In this document: piece after piece, positions 15,879 through 24,208 of the stretch
Layout: each line of letters starts with the position of its first letter
How positions within the stretch are numbered: position 1 is the stretch's first letter
Origin: Myxococcota bacterium
GTDB lineage: Bacteria > Myxococcota > XYA12-FULL-58-9 > JALHOP01
Length of the DNA: 64,000 nucleotides
Assembly (NCBI GenBank): GCA_022842935.1
Contig: JALHOP010000004.1
Location: 62,001 to 126,000 of the forward strand
Direction of reading: 5' to 3'
Made by a program: the position numbers and the translations under genes
The notes under the pieces: model-generated
The model's input: only the letters and a program-made list of their open reading frames with translations
Databases searched by the model: none
Told to the model about the DNA's origin: nothing

Positions 15879-17420
15879 TTAGCGCCCCGCAATTCTACTC
15901 GAAGTTTGAGGAGTTAGCCGCTGTCTCGCACGTTCTTTGTTCGTTCGGCAAAGTTCCACGATGAACGAGTCGTTGATCCAGAAGGTCTCGCTCGATCCTT
16001 CGGCTCGCTCGCGCAGACGCTGGTTGACGCGCGGGTCCGACGCCGCCTGCTCCGCGCGAGCGTACTCGCGGACCGCCTCGTCGAACTGGCCCGCTCGGTG
16101 CAACGTCAGAGCTAGCTCGTAGCGCGCGAAGGTGAACCCGGGCTCCAGAAAAAGGGCACGGCGCAGGGCCTGGCGTGCCGCTTCGACGTCACCCCGGGCG
16201 AGCGAGAGCCAGCCAACGTAGAAATAGAGATCGAACGCCAGAGGGTCCGCTGCGATGGCATCGTCGAGCGCGGCGCAGGACTCTTCGAATCGCTTCTCGT
16301 TGAAGAGCAGCATGCCGAGAGCGCGCAAGACACGCGGATGGTCGGGATGCTGCTCACGGAGCTCAACGAGGCGACTGATCGCCATCTCCCGGGCTCCCCC
16401 AGCGGCGGCCGCGAGGAGCTTCTCGACTTCGAAACTCGTTTGGTCGGCCTCGTCGAAGGTCTGTGTGATGCGGCGTGGCCGCTTGGCATCTTCGGATGCG
16501 GGGGACTTGCCGTCGGCGGGAGGCGCTGCACGCGCGCTTGCTGTGGGTGTCTTTTCGTCGCGCGACGGCGCTGTCGCCACAGCTTCGAGCCAATACACGC
16601 GCATCGCGGGGGTCCAAGCACCGCGTAGGAAACCGTAGGCTTTGCCAAAGCGCGCAGCAACGAGCCGTCGGTCGTAGGTGGCTGGGTTCTCCGCGCCGCC
16701 CAGGAAGAGGACGGCGTCTTGATCCATGGCGTCGCAAAACCTGTCGAGCGTCCGCGCTACGCCTTGTCCGCTAAAGTAGATGAGGACGTTGGCGCAGATG
16801 ATGATGTGCCAGCTGCCTGGCTCGGGTAACGGGTCGCTCGCGAGATTCAGGCGGTCGAAGCTGATGCGCTGACGAATCTCCTCTTTGACCGCGATGGTGT
16901 GGTGCTCGACGGACACGTACTTGCGGACGTCGTGCGGCAAACGATCGATGCGCGCGTGGCCGTAACGCCCGGCGCGTGCGCGGTCGAGCGCGTTCGTGTT
17001 GATATCGGTCGCGAGGATGCGGATTCGCCGCTTGTCGAACCATCCCCCTTCGGTCAGCGCCATCGCCAAGGAGTAGGGCTCTTCGCCGGTCGAACAGCCG
17101 GCGCTCCAAATGTTGATGCCGCGAGCGGGATGTAGCTGCGCATGCAGGGCCGGCATGATGGTGTTCACGATGGCGGACATCGTGTCCGGGTAGCGGTAGA
17201 ACGCGGTCTTGCCAACGGTGACGACGTTGACAAGGGTCTGCATCTCCGCAGCAGCGATGTTCTTCTCGATGCTGTCGACGTAGGCGTCGGGGTTTGGGTG
17301 ACCTAGCGTCTCGGCGCGTGCACGTAAGACCCCGCCGACGCGTTGGACGTTCTGTCTGTTCAGCCGGATGCCGGTGCGAGCTTCGAGGATGGCCGCGAAT
17401 CGATCGGCGAACGAGGTCAC
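15879..17420 (-). CDS. cheR: CheR-type protein methyltransferase with C-terminal TPR repeats
   Basis: CheR methylates receptor glutamates with S-adenosylmethionine. Of the 513 residues, the first 280 or so hold the CheR alpha and Rossmann domains, with W-S-A-G-C-S-T-G-E-E-P-Y-S-L-A-M (SAM site) and F-D-R-L-N-L. A disordered Lys/Pro/Ala linker follows, then about four TPR repeats (about 370-490). TPR-tailed CheR proteins usually belong to alternative chemosensory systems. The GTG start at 17420 overlaps the cheB stop by 4 bases, so translation is probably coupled. No receptor substrate is encoded in the window. Confidence 0.92.
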   Translation of the reverse strand: MTSFADRFAAILEARTGIRLNRQNVQRVGGVLRARAETLGHPNPDAYVDSIEKNIAAAEMQTLVNVVTVGKTAFYRYPDTMSAIVNTIMPALHAQLHPARGINIWSAGCSTGEEPYSLAMALTEGGWFDKRRIRILATDINTNALDRARAGRYGHARIDRLPHDVRKYVSVEHHTIAVKEEIRQRISFDRLNLASDPLPEPGSWHIIICANVLIYFSGQGVARTLDRFCDAMDQDAVLFLGGAENPATYDRRLVAARFGKAYGFLRGAWTPAMRVYWLEAVATAPSRDEKTPTASARAAPPADGKSPASEDAKRPRRITQTFDEADQTSFEVEKLLAAAAGGAREMAISRLVELREQHPDHPRVLRALGMLLFNEKRFEESCAALDDAIAADPLAFDLYFYVGWLSLARGDVEAARQALRRALFLEPGFTFARYELALTLHRAGQFDEAVREYARAEQAASDPRVNQRLRERAEGSSETFWINDSFIVELCRTNKERARQRLTPQTSSRIAGR

Positions 17421-18580
17421 ATCCGCACCTTGCCGGAGACGCCGAGCCACTCGCAGATAGTGGCCGGCATCTCGTGGGGAGCTTGTTGAACCCCGACTGC
17501 GCCAAGCTCGAAGGCAACCCGGGGCATGCCGTACACGAGGCTCGAAGCCTCGTCTTGTCCCAAGGTCAGCGCACCGCTCCTGCGCATGGCAAGCAAACCG
17601 TCGGCGCCGTCCGCGCCCATGCCGGTCAGGATACAGCCGATCGCCGTTCGCCCGTAGACGCGCGCCACAGACCACAACAAATAGTCGAGCGACGGGCTGT
17701 AGGTCGAGTCGGGGAGCTGGTCGAAGATACGTACGCGGCCACGGCTGACGACCTCGACGTGTTTGCGTCCTGGCGCCACATAGATGTTGCCGGGCTCGAA
17801 GCTGCCTTGGTCGAGGAGCTCGACAACTGGTGCCCGCAAGACCTGACCCAGAAAGCCCGCAAACGACGCCCCCATATGCCGACCCAGATGCAACGCGATC
17901 AGAATAGGAACGCGTAAAGGAAACGCAGGCGCCAGCCCTTCGAGGAGCGTTCGTACGGCTTTGGGGCCGCCGGCCGAAGCAACGACGACGAGCAGCTCCA
18001 TGCCGGCCGCGGGACTCGGTTGCGCTGCTTGGAGCGGACGCGGCGCGGGTCGCGGAGTGGTTGGTGTTGGTGTGGGTTCGTTTCGCTCCATGGCCTGCGC
18101 GCGGAGGCGATCCGTGCGTTGCTTGATGCGGTCGAGGACATGCGGAATGACGGGCGAGCGGGCGATGAAGCGCAGCTGCCGCTGGATGCGCTTACGCCAT
18201 TCTTTGTCGTTGAGGTCGGAGAGCTCGGGCTTCTCGATCACGTCCATGGCTCCGAGGGTGAGCGCATGGAACGCGTCCTTTCGCCACTTGGGTCGCAAGG
18301 TTGCGGTTAGCATGATAACGGGAGTCGGCTGCTCCGCCATGACGGAGCGCACGACCTCGAATCCGTCGATGTCCGGAAGACCGATGTCGCAGGTGACGAG
18401 ATCCGGCTTGAGCGTTTTGACGCGCTCGACACCTTCTTTGCCAGTGCCGACTGCCGCGACGACCTGGATATTCGGATCTTCCTCGAAGAGATCGACGAGC
18501 GCCTCGCGCTGGATGGGGGAGTCCTCGATGACCACGAGGCGGATTGGCTTGTCCTTGTATTCGCCGGGGGTCGGGCTCAT
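17417..18580 (-). CDS. cheB: CheB-type protein-glutamate methylesterase/response regulator
   Basis: The 387-residue protein has an N-terminal receiver (acidic E19-D20, phospho-acceptor D65). A Pro/Thr-rich linker of about 40 residues follows, then the methylesterase domain with the catalytic triad in place: S202 in V-A-S-A-G-G-P, H231 in A-L-H-L-G and D324 in T-G-M-G-A-D-G. It removes methyl groups from, or deamidates, chemoreceptors when phosphorylated by CheA. It overlaps cheA upstream and cheR downstream by 4 bases each. No pentapeptide tether is obvious at its end. Confidence 0.94.
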   Translation of the reverse strand: MSPTPGEYKDKPIRLVVIEDSPIQREALVDLFEEDPNIQVVAAVGTGKEGVERVKTLKPDLVTCDIGLPDIDGFEVVRSVMAEQPTPVIMLTATLRPKWRKDAFHALTLGAMDVIEKPELSDLNDKEWRKRIQRQLRFIARSPVIPHVLDRIKQRTDRLRAQAMERNEPTPTPTTPRPAPRPLQAAQPSPAAGMELLVVVASAGGPKAVRTLLEGLAPAFPLRVPILIALHLGRHMGASFAGFLGQVLRAPVVELLDQGSFEPGNIYVAPGRKHVEVVSRGRVRIFDQLPDSTYSPSLDYLLWSVARVYGRTAIGCILTGMGADGADGLLAMRRSGALTLGQDEASSLVYGMPRVAFELGAVGVQQAPHEMPATICEWLGVSGKVRM

Positions 18581-20826
18581 CGAATGACATGACCGATCGT
18601 GGAGATGAGAGTGTCGGCGGCGAAGCTCGATTTTACGAGGTACGCGTCGGCGCCCGCGTCCAGCGCCATGCGTTTGGCCTCCGGCGTATCGAGCGTGGAC
18701 ATGACCACGATGGGAAGGTTCTTGAGGCGCGGATCTTTGCGCACTTGGGCGCAGAGTTTGAATCCATCCATGCGCGGCATCTGGAGATCGGTGAGGAGTA
18801 GGTCGAAGCGGTCAGCCTGTAAGCGGTCGAGGGCCTCGACTCCATCCGATGCCTCGACGACCTGGAAGCCACGCGCACGCAAGACGCCCGCGGCATACTC
18901 GCGCGTGATCATCGAGTCCTCGACGTACAAGATGCGTCGCTCACTTCCATCGCCGCGCGCTTCGCTACCGCCGCCACGGCTGCGCCGGGTGTCTTGCAGC
19001 GAGCGTAGCAAGTCCGGTGGGTGCAGGATGAGCACCACGTCTCCGTTCTCCATGAGCGTCACGCCGCTCGCCATGTTGGCCCGTCCTACGTAGTGCCCAA
19101 GAGGTCGCGCGACGATCTCGCGTTCGCCGATCAGATTGTCGACGACGAAGCCAGCGATGTCGTCACCGGAGCGCAGGACGACGACGCCAACCTTGTTGAC
19201 GAAGATGTCCTTGATACCCTTGAGGCCGAGCGCTTCGCGAAGTCGCACGAGTGGCAAAAGCTTGCCGCGGAAACTCGTGGTTTCGCGACCTTCGATCGTG
19301 CGGATCTCGCGAACGGGTAGGCGATAGACCTCTACGACGGCGGCGTTGGGCACAGCGAAGATCTGATCTGCCGTCTCGAGGAAGAGGGCACGTGTGAGTG
19401 ATAGCGACACTGGCACTTGCAAAACGAACTTCGTGCCGACACCGTCGATCGTCTCCAGCGTCACGGTGCCGCCCATGCGATCGATGACGGTGCTGACGAC
19501 GTCGAGACCGACGCCACGTCCCGCGAGCTCGGTGGTGGTCTGTGCGGTCGACAACCCGCTCGTGAAGACGAGTCGCGCGAGCTCTTCGGGGTTTAAGCGT
19601 CCTGCGTGCTCCTCGTCGATTGTGCCCATGGCGATCGCGCGACGACGGACGCGGTCGATATCGATGCCGCGGCCGTCGTCGGAGAACTCGATGCGTACGA
19701 GCTCACCGTCCTGACGGGCGTGGATGCTGACGAGGCCCTCCTCCCGTTTGCCTGCGCGGCGTCGACCCTCGGGCGTCTCGATGCCGTGCACTACGGCGTT
19801 GCGCAGAAGATGCAGGCAAGGCTCGCCGATCTCGTCGAGGACGCGCTGGTCGATACCAAGCTCTTCCCCGCTCGTCTCGACGCGGATGCGTTTGCCCTCG
19901 AGGCGCGCGACACTGCGCACGAACGACGGGTAGCCTGCAAAGACGCTGCGAAGAGGCTGTAGCCGTGCCTCACGCATGTGCTCGGATAGCTCGGAAAAGG
20001 ACAGGTCGAGGCGGAAGTGATGCTCGCGAAACTCGCGGAGCTCGGTCGTGATGCGGCCTGGGAGAGCGGCTAGCTTCTCCTTTGCGGCGACACGTTCGAC
20101 ATCGTCGTGACGGTTGCCGCCCTCGCTCGAAACGCGCATCAACTCGCGGAGGTCGTCGACCATCGCGGTGAGTCGCGCGAGGTATTGCCGGTTGCGGACG
20201 AGCGAGCCCGAAAGGTTGCTGACCTCGTCGGTCATGTTGTCGAGCAAATCGGTCGCGACGTGCATGCTGCGACCATTACCTAGGCGGCGATCGGACCCAT
20301 CCGCTTCAGCGGCCTTGGTTTCGGCGCTCGCGTCGTCCCTTTCGGAGGCTTGCTCGCGGGGCTGCGCAAGCTCGATGTCGTCGTCTCCCAAATGCAAGCC
20401 GTCGTCCGAAGGGGCGGGGCTGGCTGCGGGTTTGCCGACGCTCTCTGGCAAGACGTTGTCGCGCAGACGCCTGATGACGGCTTCGATCTCTGGATCGCTG
20501 ACGGTGACACCCTCGCCGCGCGCCTGGACGCAGGTGAAGATCGTGTCTATCGCTTCGTAGAGAAGCTGCTCGGTGAGCTCGGTGATCTGCCTCGCTCGGT
20601 GGTGGCTAAACAGCATGTCTTCGCTTGCGTGAGCGACCCGTTCGATTTCCGGCAGTCCCAGGAGGCGAGCTTCACCCTTGAGGGTGTGGAGGTCGCGGCC
20701 GATGCGTTTGACGACCTCGTTCACGTCGCCGGCGCTGCGCAGAGTCGACAGGACCTGACCCATCTGGGTGAGACGGTCGCTCGCGGTCGCGAGGAACCGG
20801 GTGAGCAGGGCGCTGATCCCGCTCAC
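18577..20826 (-). CDS. cheA: Hybrid CheA histidine kinase with C-terminal receiver
   Basis: Domain order in 749 residues: HPt (phospho-acceptor H47 in L-H-T-L-K-G-E-A-R), an acidic variable linker (about 130-190), a dimerisation helix pair, a HATPase domain (H-L-L-R-N-A-V-V-H-G, D-D-G-R-G-I-D, G-R-G-V-G-L-D), a CheW-like domain (about 495-620) and a receiver (phospho-acceptor D680 in L-L-T-D-L-Q-M-P, K732). The usual P2 CheY-docking domain is not obvious. The fused receiver suggests internal phosphotransfer or a phosphate sink, as in Frz-type and other alternative systems. It overlaps cheB and the cheW-like gene by 4 bases each. Confidence 0.93.
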   Translation of the reverse strand: MSGISALLTRFLATASDRLTQMGQVLSTLRSAGDVNEVVKRIGRDLHTLKGEARLLGLPEIERVAHASEDMLFSHHRARQITELTEQLLYEAIDTIFTCVQARGEGVTVSDPEIEAVIRRLRDNVLPESVGKPAASPAPSDDGLHLGDDDIELAQPREQASERDDASAETKAAEADGSDRRLGNGRSMHVATDLLDNMTDEVSNLSGSLVRNRQYLARLTAMVDDLRELMRVSSEGGNRHDDVERVAAKEKLAALPGRITTELREFREHHFRLDLSFSELSEHMREARLQPLRSVFAGYPSFVRSVARLEGKRIRVETSGEELGIDQRVLDEIGEPCLHLLRNAVVHGIETPEGRRRAGKREEGLVSIHARQDGELVRIEFSDDGRGIDIDRVRRRAIAMGTIDEEHAGRLNPEELARLVFTSGLSTAQTTTELAGRGVGLDVVSTVIDRMGGTVTLETIDGVGTKFVLQVPVSLSLTRALFLETADQIFAVPNAAVVEVYRLPVREIRTIEGRETTSFRGKLLPLVRLREALGLKGIKDIFVNKVGVVVLRSGDDIAGFVVDNLIGEREIVARPLGHYVGRANMASGVTLMENGDVVLILHPPDLLRSLQDTRRSRGGGSEARGDGSERRILYVEDSMITREYAAGVLRARGFQVVEASDGVEALDRLQADRFDLLLTDLQMPRMDGFKLCAQVRKDPRLKNLPIVVMSTLDTPEAKRMALDAGADAYLVKSSFAADTLISTIGHVIR

Positions 20827-21215
20827 GCGGCCACGTTTCCGGTTGACGCTAAAACGGACAGGTCCAGCAAGAGCACCAACTCGCCGTCAATCAGGGTGGT
20901 GCCAACCCACCACGGCGGGGCGCCGTGCCTCTCCAACACGGGGGACAGGGGCTGGATGTCGGCGAGCCCGAGGTTTCGCGTGCCCAAAGCCCCGTCGATG
21001 CCGAAGGTCACCGCTCCGTCGGTGTCGATCTCGACGACGCGCCGCGTTTCTGCGTCGCCTGGAGGTGCGGCGTCGCCGACATGCAGGAACTTTCCGAGGT
21101 CAACGGGCGCGTCGAAAGCGTTCGGATGTCTGATGCCGCGAACCGATAGCGCGTCGACGCCGACGGTCCAGGTCCCGCAGCGCATCAGCAGAATTCCGAT
21201 GGTGGTGTCGCGCAA
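20823..21215 (-). CDS. Short CheW-like scaffold protein
   Basis: The 130-residue protein has a divergent CheW fold: a strand G-T-W-T-V-G-V-D-A-L, an R-R-V-V-E-I-D segment and the C-terminal E-L-V-L-L-L-D-L strand. It starts 4 bases after the stop of the larger cheW and overlaps cheA by 4 bases, so it is part of the operon. It probably acts as a second coupling protein between receptor and CheA. The sequence is weakly conserved and the fold is inferred from pattern and position. Confidence 0.7.
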   Translation of the reverse strand: MRDTTIGILLMRCGTWTVGVDALSVRGIRHPNAFDAPVDLGKFLHVGDAAPPGDAETRRVVEIDTDGAVTFGIDGALGTRNLGLADIQPLSPVLERHGAPPWWVGTTLIDGELVLLLDLSVLASTGNVAA

Positions 21216-21219
21216 GCGG

Positions 21220-21756
21220 TTATCCCCGGCGCACGCGGCTGTTCTCGAGCAAGATCCGGGCGTCGAGCACCGAGAGGATCCCGCCGTCCGCGTCGATCTG
21301 TCCCGTGACGAACGCGAGCTCTCCTACGAGGTGAGCGAGTGGTGGTTCGATCGCCGACATCCGTACTTGCACGAGGCCCACCACCTCACTCACTGGAACC
21401 GCTGCCTCGAGCTGCTCGTGCTGCACGACGACCAGGCGCTTGGGCGACTCTTCGCCCTCGATCCCAGAGAACGCCGCGAGGTCGAGCACCGCGGTAATCT
21501 TGCCATGCCGGTTGAAGACGCCGCGCACATGGTCCGGCATGTGGGGGACGCGCGTCACAGTGGTCGGCGACAACACTTCGGCCACCTGGCCAATCGGGAT
21601 CGCGTATCGGCGATCGCGAAGGCGCACACAGAGGTACTCAGCCTCTGGCTCGACCTCGTCGGCGATCGCCTGGTCGCCGAGGGCTCGTTTGACCGCTAGA
21701 GCCTCGTTAAGACCGATGGACGAGGTTTTTGCATCGTCGTTGCCTGATGCACCCAT
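21220..21756 (-). CDS. cheW: CheW-type coupling protein
   Basis: The 178-residue protein has an acidic N-terminal extension of about 35 residues, then a full CheW domain: E-Y-L-C-V-R-L-R-D-R-R-Y-A-I-P-I, the V-T-R-V-P-H-M-P-D-H-V-R-G-V-F-N-R core and K-I-T-A-V-L-D-L. CheW bridges receptor tips and CheA. It is the first gene of the minus-strand chemosensory operon. An imperfect palindrome lies just before its ATG at 21756. Confidence 0.9.
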   Translation of the reverse strand: MGASGNDDAKTSSIGLNEALAVKRALGDQAIADEVEPEAEYLCVRLRDRRYAIPIGQVAEVLSPTTVTRVPHMPDHVRGVFNRHGKITAVLDLAAFSGIEGEESPKRLVVVQHEQLEAAVPVSEVVGLVQVRMSAIEPPLAHLVGELAFVTGQIDADGGILSVLDARILLENSRVRRG

Positions 21757-21761
21757 CTCTT

Positions 21762-21782
21762 GGCGGTACCACAGGTTCCGCC
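21762..21782 (-). promoter_or_regulatory. Imperfect palindrome in front of cheW
   Basis: GGCGGTACC and GGTTCCGCC form 9-base arms with one mismatch around a 3-base centre. It lies 5 bases upstream of the cheW ATG, over the expected ribosome binding region. It could be an operator or a hairpin that limits translation of the first operon gene. Confidence 0.4.
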
Positions 21783-21917
21783 ATGGTATGCACTTTTTGA
21801 CGGGGCGAGGTGACGTAGTGGCAGGGGTTTACGAGCATCGCCCCACTGTTTCGCGCGATAAATACAGAGAATGGCTGAGTTCCGCCCTAAAGCCGGGGCA
21901 AGGGGTTGCGTAACGCG

Positions 21918-22634
21918 ATGTCAGTAACAGCGACACCAGGAGCGGTAACCACTCCCTACCCAGCGCCCGCCGTCGATGGCAGCCAGCCGTACGCGGCTCC
22001 CGCGGCTGTCGATCCAGGGGTCGTGCAACCTCTCAATGTCCCCCGTGAGCACCTGGAGGCAGCCCAATCGCGCCTCGACGGACTGCGTCAGGAAGCCATT
22101 GCCGGCGATGACGCGGCGACGCGGCCAAGCTTCTGGCAGAAGGCCCTTGAGGTCTTCGAGTTCATCATCCGGTGCTTCCCGGGCATCGGCTCGATCATCA
22201 GCATGGCCTCGGCGGCCATCCGCGTGTGCCGCATGGCGCTCGCCCTCCTCTCTGGAGAGGACCGTGAGCATATCGACTGGACGAAAGAGCTCACGCGACT
22301 ATCCGGCGACTTGTTGGGAATCATCTACCCGCTGGGTGGTGCGATCGCCAACGCGGGCCTGAACTACTGGTTCGATGCGCAAAGCGACACCCGGCAGGGT
22401 GTGCAGATTCTCGGCGGCGCCAACTACCTGGCCCCTGAGAGCTGGGGGCTCGGCCCCAACCGACGCGGCGTGGTGAACGACACCCTGACGATGGTGCGCA
22501 GACAGTTTGCGGGAGTCATGTCAGGCCCCACCCAGCCTTACGTCGACCCGTACGCGAGCGGCGCGCTACAGCCGCAGCCCGGTCTCGGGTCGGTGCCACC
22601 GGGTGCCGTGCCTTTTGCCCCGGCAGCAATATAG
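21918..22634 (+). CDS. Hypothetical protein with central hydrophobic helices
   Basis: The 238-residue protein has a Pro/Ala-rich N terminus (about 1-40), a charged helix, then two hydrophobic stretches: about 70-110 with F-I-I-R-C-F-P-G-I-G-S-I-I-S-M and 132-150 with L-L-G-I-I-Y-P-L-G-G-A-I. The C terminus is Pro/Gly/Tyr-rich. It has no recognised domain and no clear signal peptide. The ATG at 21918 is chosen over an in-frame TTG at 21906. AAGGGG lies 13 bases upstream, rather far. It is divergent from the chemosensory operon and shares its 160-base upstream region. It may be a small pore- or membrane-associated protein, but this is not shown. Confidence 0.6.
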   Translation: MSVTATPGAVTTPYPAPAVDGSQPYAAPAAVDPGVVQPLNVPREHLEAAQSRLDGLRQEAIAGDDAATRPSFWQKALEVFEFIIRCFPGIGSIISMASAAIRVCRMALALLSGEDREHIDWTKELTRLSGDLLGIIYPLGGAIANAGLNYWFDAQSDTRQGVQILGGANYLAPESWGLGPNRRGVVNDTLTMVRRQFAGVMSGPTQPYVDPYASGALQPQPGLGSVPPGAVPFAPAAI

Positions 22635-22704
22635 ATTAGAACCTTCGGCATGCCGTGCGTGGGGCGCTCTGCCTCAGCCCGGGTCATGCGATACGATCTC
22701 GCGG

Positions 22705-23178
22705 GTGAAACAGCAGTTGGTTAAGCCGCAGCCGAACGCCGAAGAAGTGCGCGCTCAGACCGAGCAGTTCATGCAACTGCTTCGTGACCTCCAGGCCGAC
22801 AAGACGCCTCAGGCTCAACGTCTGCGTCAGACGCTCGTCGAGACCATCGAGCGCTGGGGCAACGCCCCCGACACGGCGCACGCCCAGTCCGAGCTGGTGG
22901 GCGCGCTTCTCGGCATCGAAGCAGGCGTTGCTGAGGTTCTTCTCGGGACCGTGCAACCGCTGAGTGAGCGGTTGTACAAAGAAGGCAAGCGTGTCGGGAG
23001 TGGCTCCCCGCACGGCAAGTCGATCCGCGCGATGACGCGCGCACTGGGGACCCTGGCCGAGGGTCTGCAGCAGATCATCGACGCGGTCAGTGAAGGCGAT
23101 CAGGAACTCCGTTCTAGCGCACACAAGCGCATCGACGAGGCCAAGGAGCTGCTGCGCGCCGTCGGTATGCGCGGCTAG
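22705..23178 (+). CDS. Hypothetical soluble helical protein
   Basis: The 157-residue protein is Gln/Glu/Ala-rich and predicted mostly helical (A-E-E-V-R-A-Q-T-E-Q-F, then long amphipathic helices ending in D-E-A-K-E-L-L-R). It has no signal peptide or membrane segment and no recognised family. The GTG at 22705 is preferred because TACGAT, a good -10 box, ends 7 bases before it and no ribosome binding site exists; upstream codons in the frame look non-coding. It ends 7 bases before lpxK, so the two are probably co-transcribed. Confidence 0.6.
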   Translation: MKQQLVKPQPNAEEVRAQTEQFMQLLRDLQADKTPQAQRLRQTLVETIERWGNAPDTAHAQSELVGALLGIEAGVAEVLLGTVQPLSERLYKEGKRVGSGSPHGKSIRAMTRALGTLAEGLQQIIDAVSEGDQELRSSAHKRIDEAKELLRAVGMRG

Positions 23179-23185
23179 GGCGCCC

Positions 23186-24208
23186 ATGGCTCCGCATGCG
23201 GAGAGGCCTTGGGGGCCCGTGGCGGCGCCGCTCGCGTGGGCATTTGCCGCAGCCGCGCACACGCGACGCTTTGCATATGACTGCGGCGTCTTGAGCGCGC
23301 GCGACGCGGGAGTGCTCACCGTCTCCGTCGGTGGGATCGAAGCAGGTGGCAGCGGCAAGACGCCCGTTGCCGGCTGGGTGCTCGACGCTTGCATCGAGCT
23401 CGGCATGCAGCCGGGGCTCTTGACGCGCGGCTATGGGCGCGCGACCCGCGGCTTGGTCTTGGAAGAAGGCGCCCTCGCGAGCCCTGTGCGCGTGGGTGAT
23501 GAGCCGGCGATGCTGGCGCGCGAGCGTCGCATTCCGGTCGCCGCCTCGGAGCGTCGGTACCCGGGGGCCGTTGCCCTGCGTGAGCGAGGTTGCAATGTGG
23601 TCGTGCTCGATGACGGCTTTAGCCACCGCGCCTTGAAGCGCGACCTCGACATCGTTGTGCTGCGGGGCGAGGCGCCGCTGGGAAATGGCTATCTGCTGCC
23701 CGCCGGTACGCTTCGGGAGTCGGAGGAGGGCCTTCGGCGAGCGCACGTCGTATGGGCGCACAGCCGGACCGGGGGGCGAGACGAAGAGCTCCTCGCCCGG
23801 CTCGCCGACGAAGCGTTGCTGGTGCTTAGTCAGGATGGGCCGGTGACCGTGACGACACGTGAGGGTGTCCCTGTCGACCTTACGGGCAAGCGAGTCCTCG
23901 CCGCCTGTGGAATAGCGCGTCCGGCGGCGTTCGTTGCGACTCTCGAGCGATCTGAAGCGGAGGTCGTTGACCTAGTGGGCTTTCCTGATCACGTTCGCTA
24001 CACTCCGAAGGATATGGGGGTATTGGCCCGACGCGTCACCGACGAACAGGCAGATGCCTTGGTGGTTACGGCCAAGGACGCGGTGAAGATCGAAGGGCTC
24101 GCGGTCGACGCCCCGGTCTGGGTGGCGCGGGTAGGACTCGAGGTGACGCGCGGAGCTGCTGAGCTGCGGGAGCGGCTGCGCGATGCGCGTGAGAAGCGGA
24201 CGGCATGA
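23186..24208 (+). CDS. lpxK: Tetraacyldisaccharide 4'-kinase LpxK
   Basis: LpxK phosphorylates the 4' position of the lipid A disaccharide at the inner membrane. The 340-residue protein shows V-S-V-G-G-I-E-A-G-G-S-G-K-T-P (P-loop, about 46-60), T-R-G-Y-G-R, V-G-D-E-P, V-L-D-D-G-F-S-H and T-A-K-D-A-V-K, all typical of the family. The ATG at 23186 begins the usual N-terminal membrane-associated helix. It overlaps the next gene by 4 bases. Together with lptD it shows an LPS-containing outer membrane. Confidence 0.95.
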   Translation: MAPHAERPWGPVAAPLAWAFAAAAHTRRFAYDCGVLSARDAGVLTVSVGGIEAGGSGKTPVAGWVLDACIELGMQPGLLTRGYGRATRGLVLEEGALASPVRVGDEPAMLARERRIPVAASERRYPGAVALRERGCNVVVLDDGFSHRALKRDLDIVVLRGEAPLGNGYLLPAGTLRESEEGLRRAHVVWAHSRTGGRDEELLARLADEALLVLSQDGPVTVTTREGVPVDLTGKRVLAACGIARPAAFVATLERSEAEVVDLVGFPDHVRYTPKDMGVLARRVTDEQADALVVTAKDAVKIEGLAVDAPVWVARVGLEVTRGAAELRERLRDAREKRTA

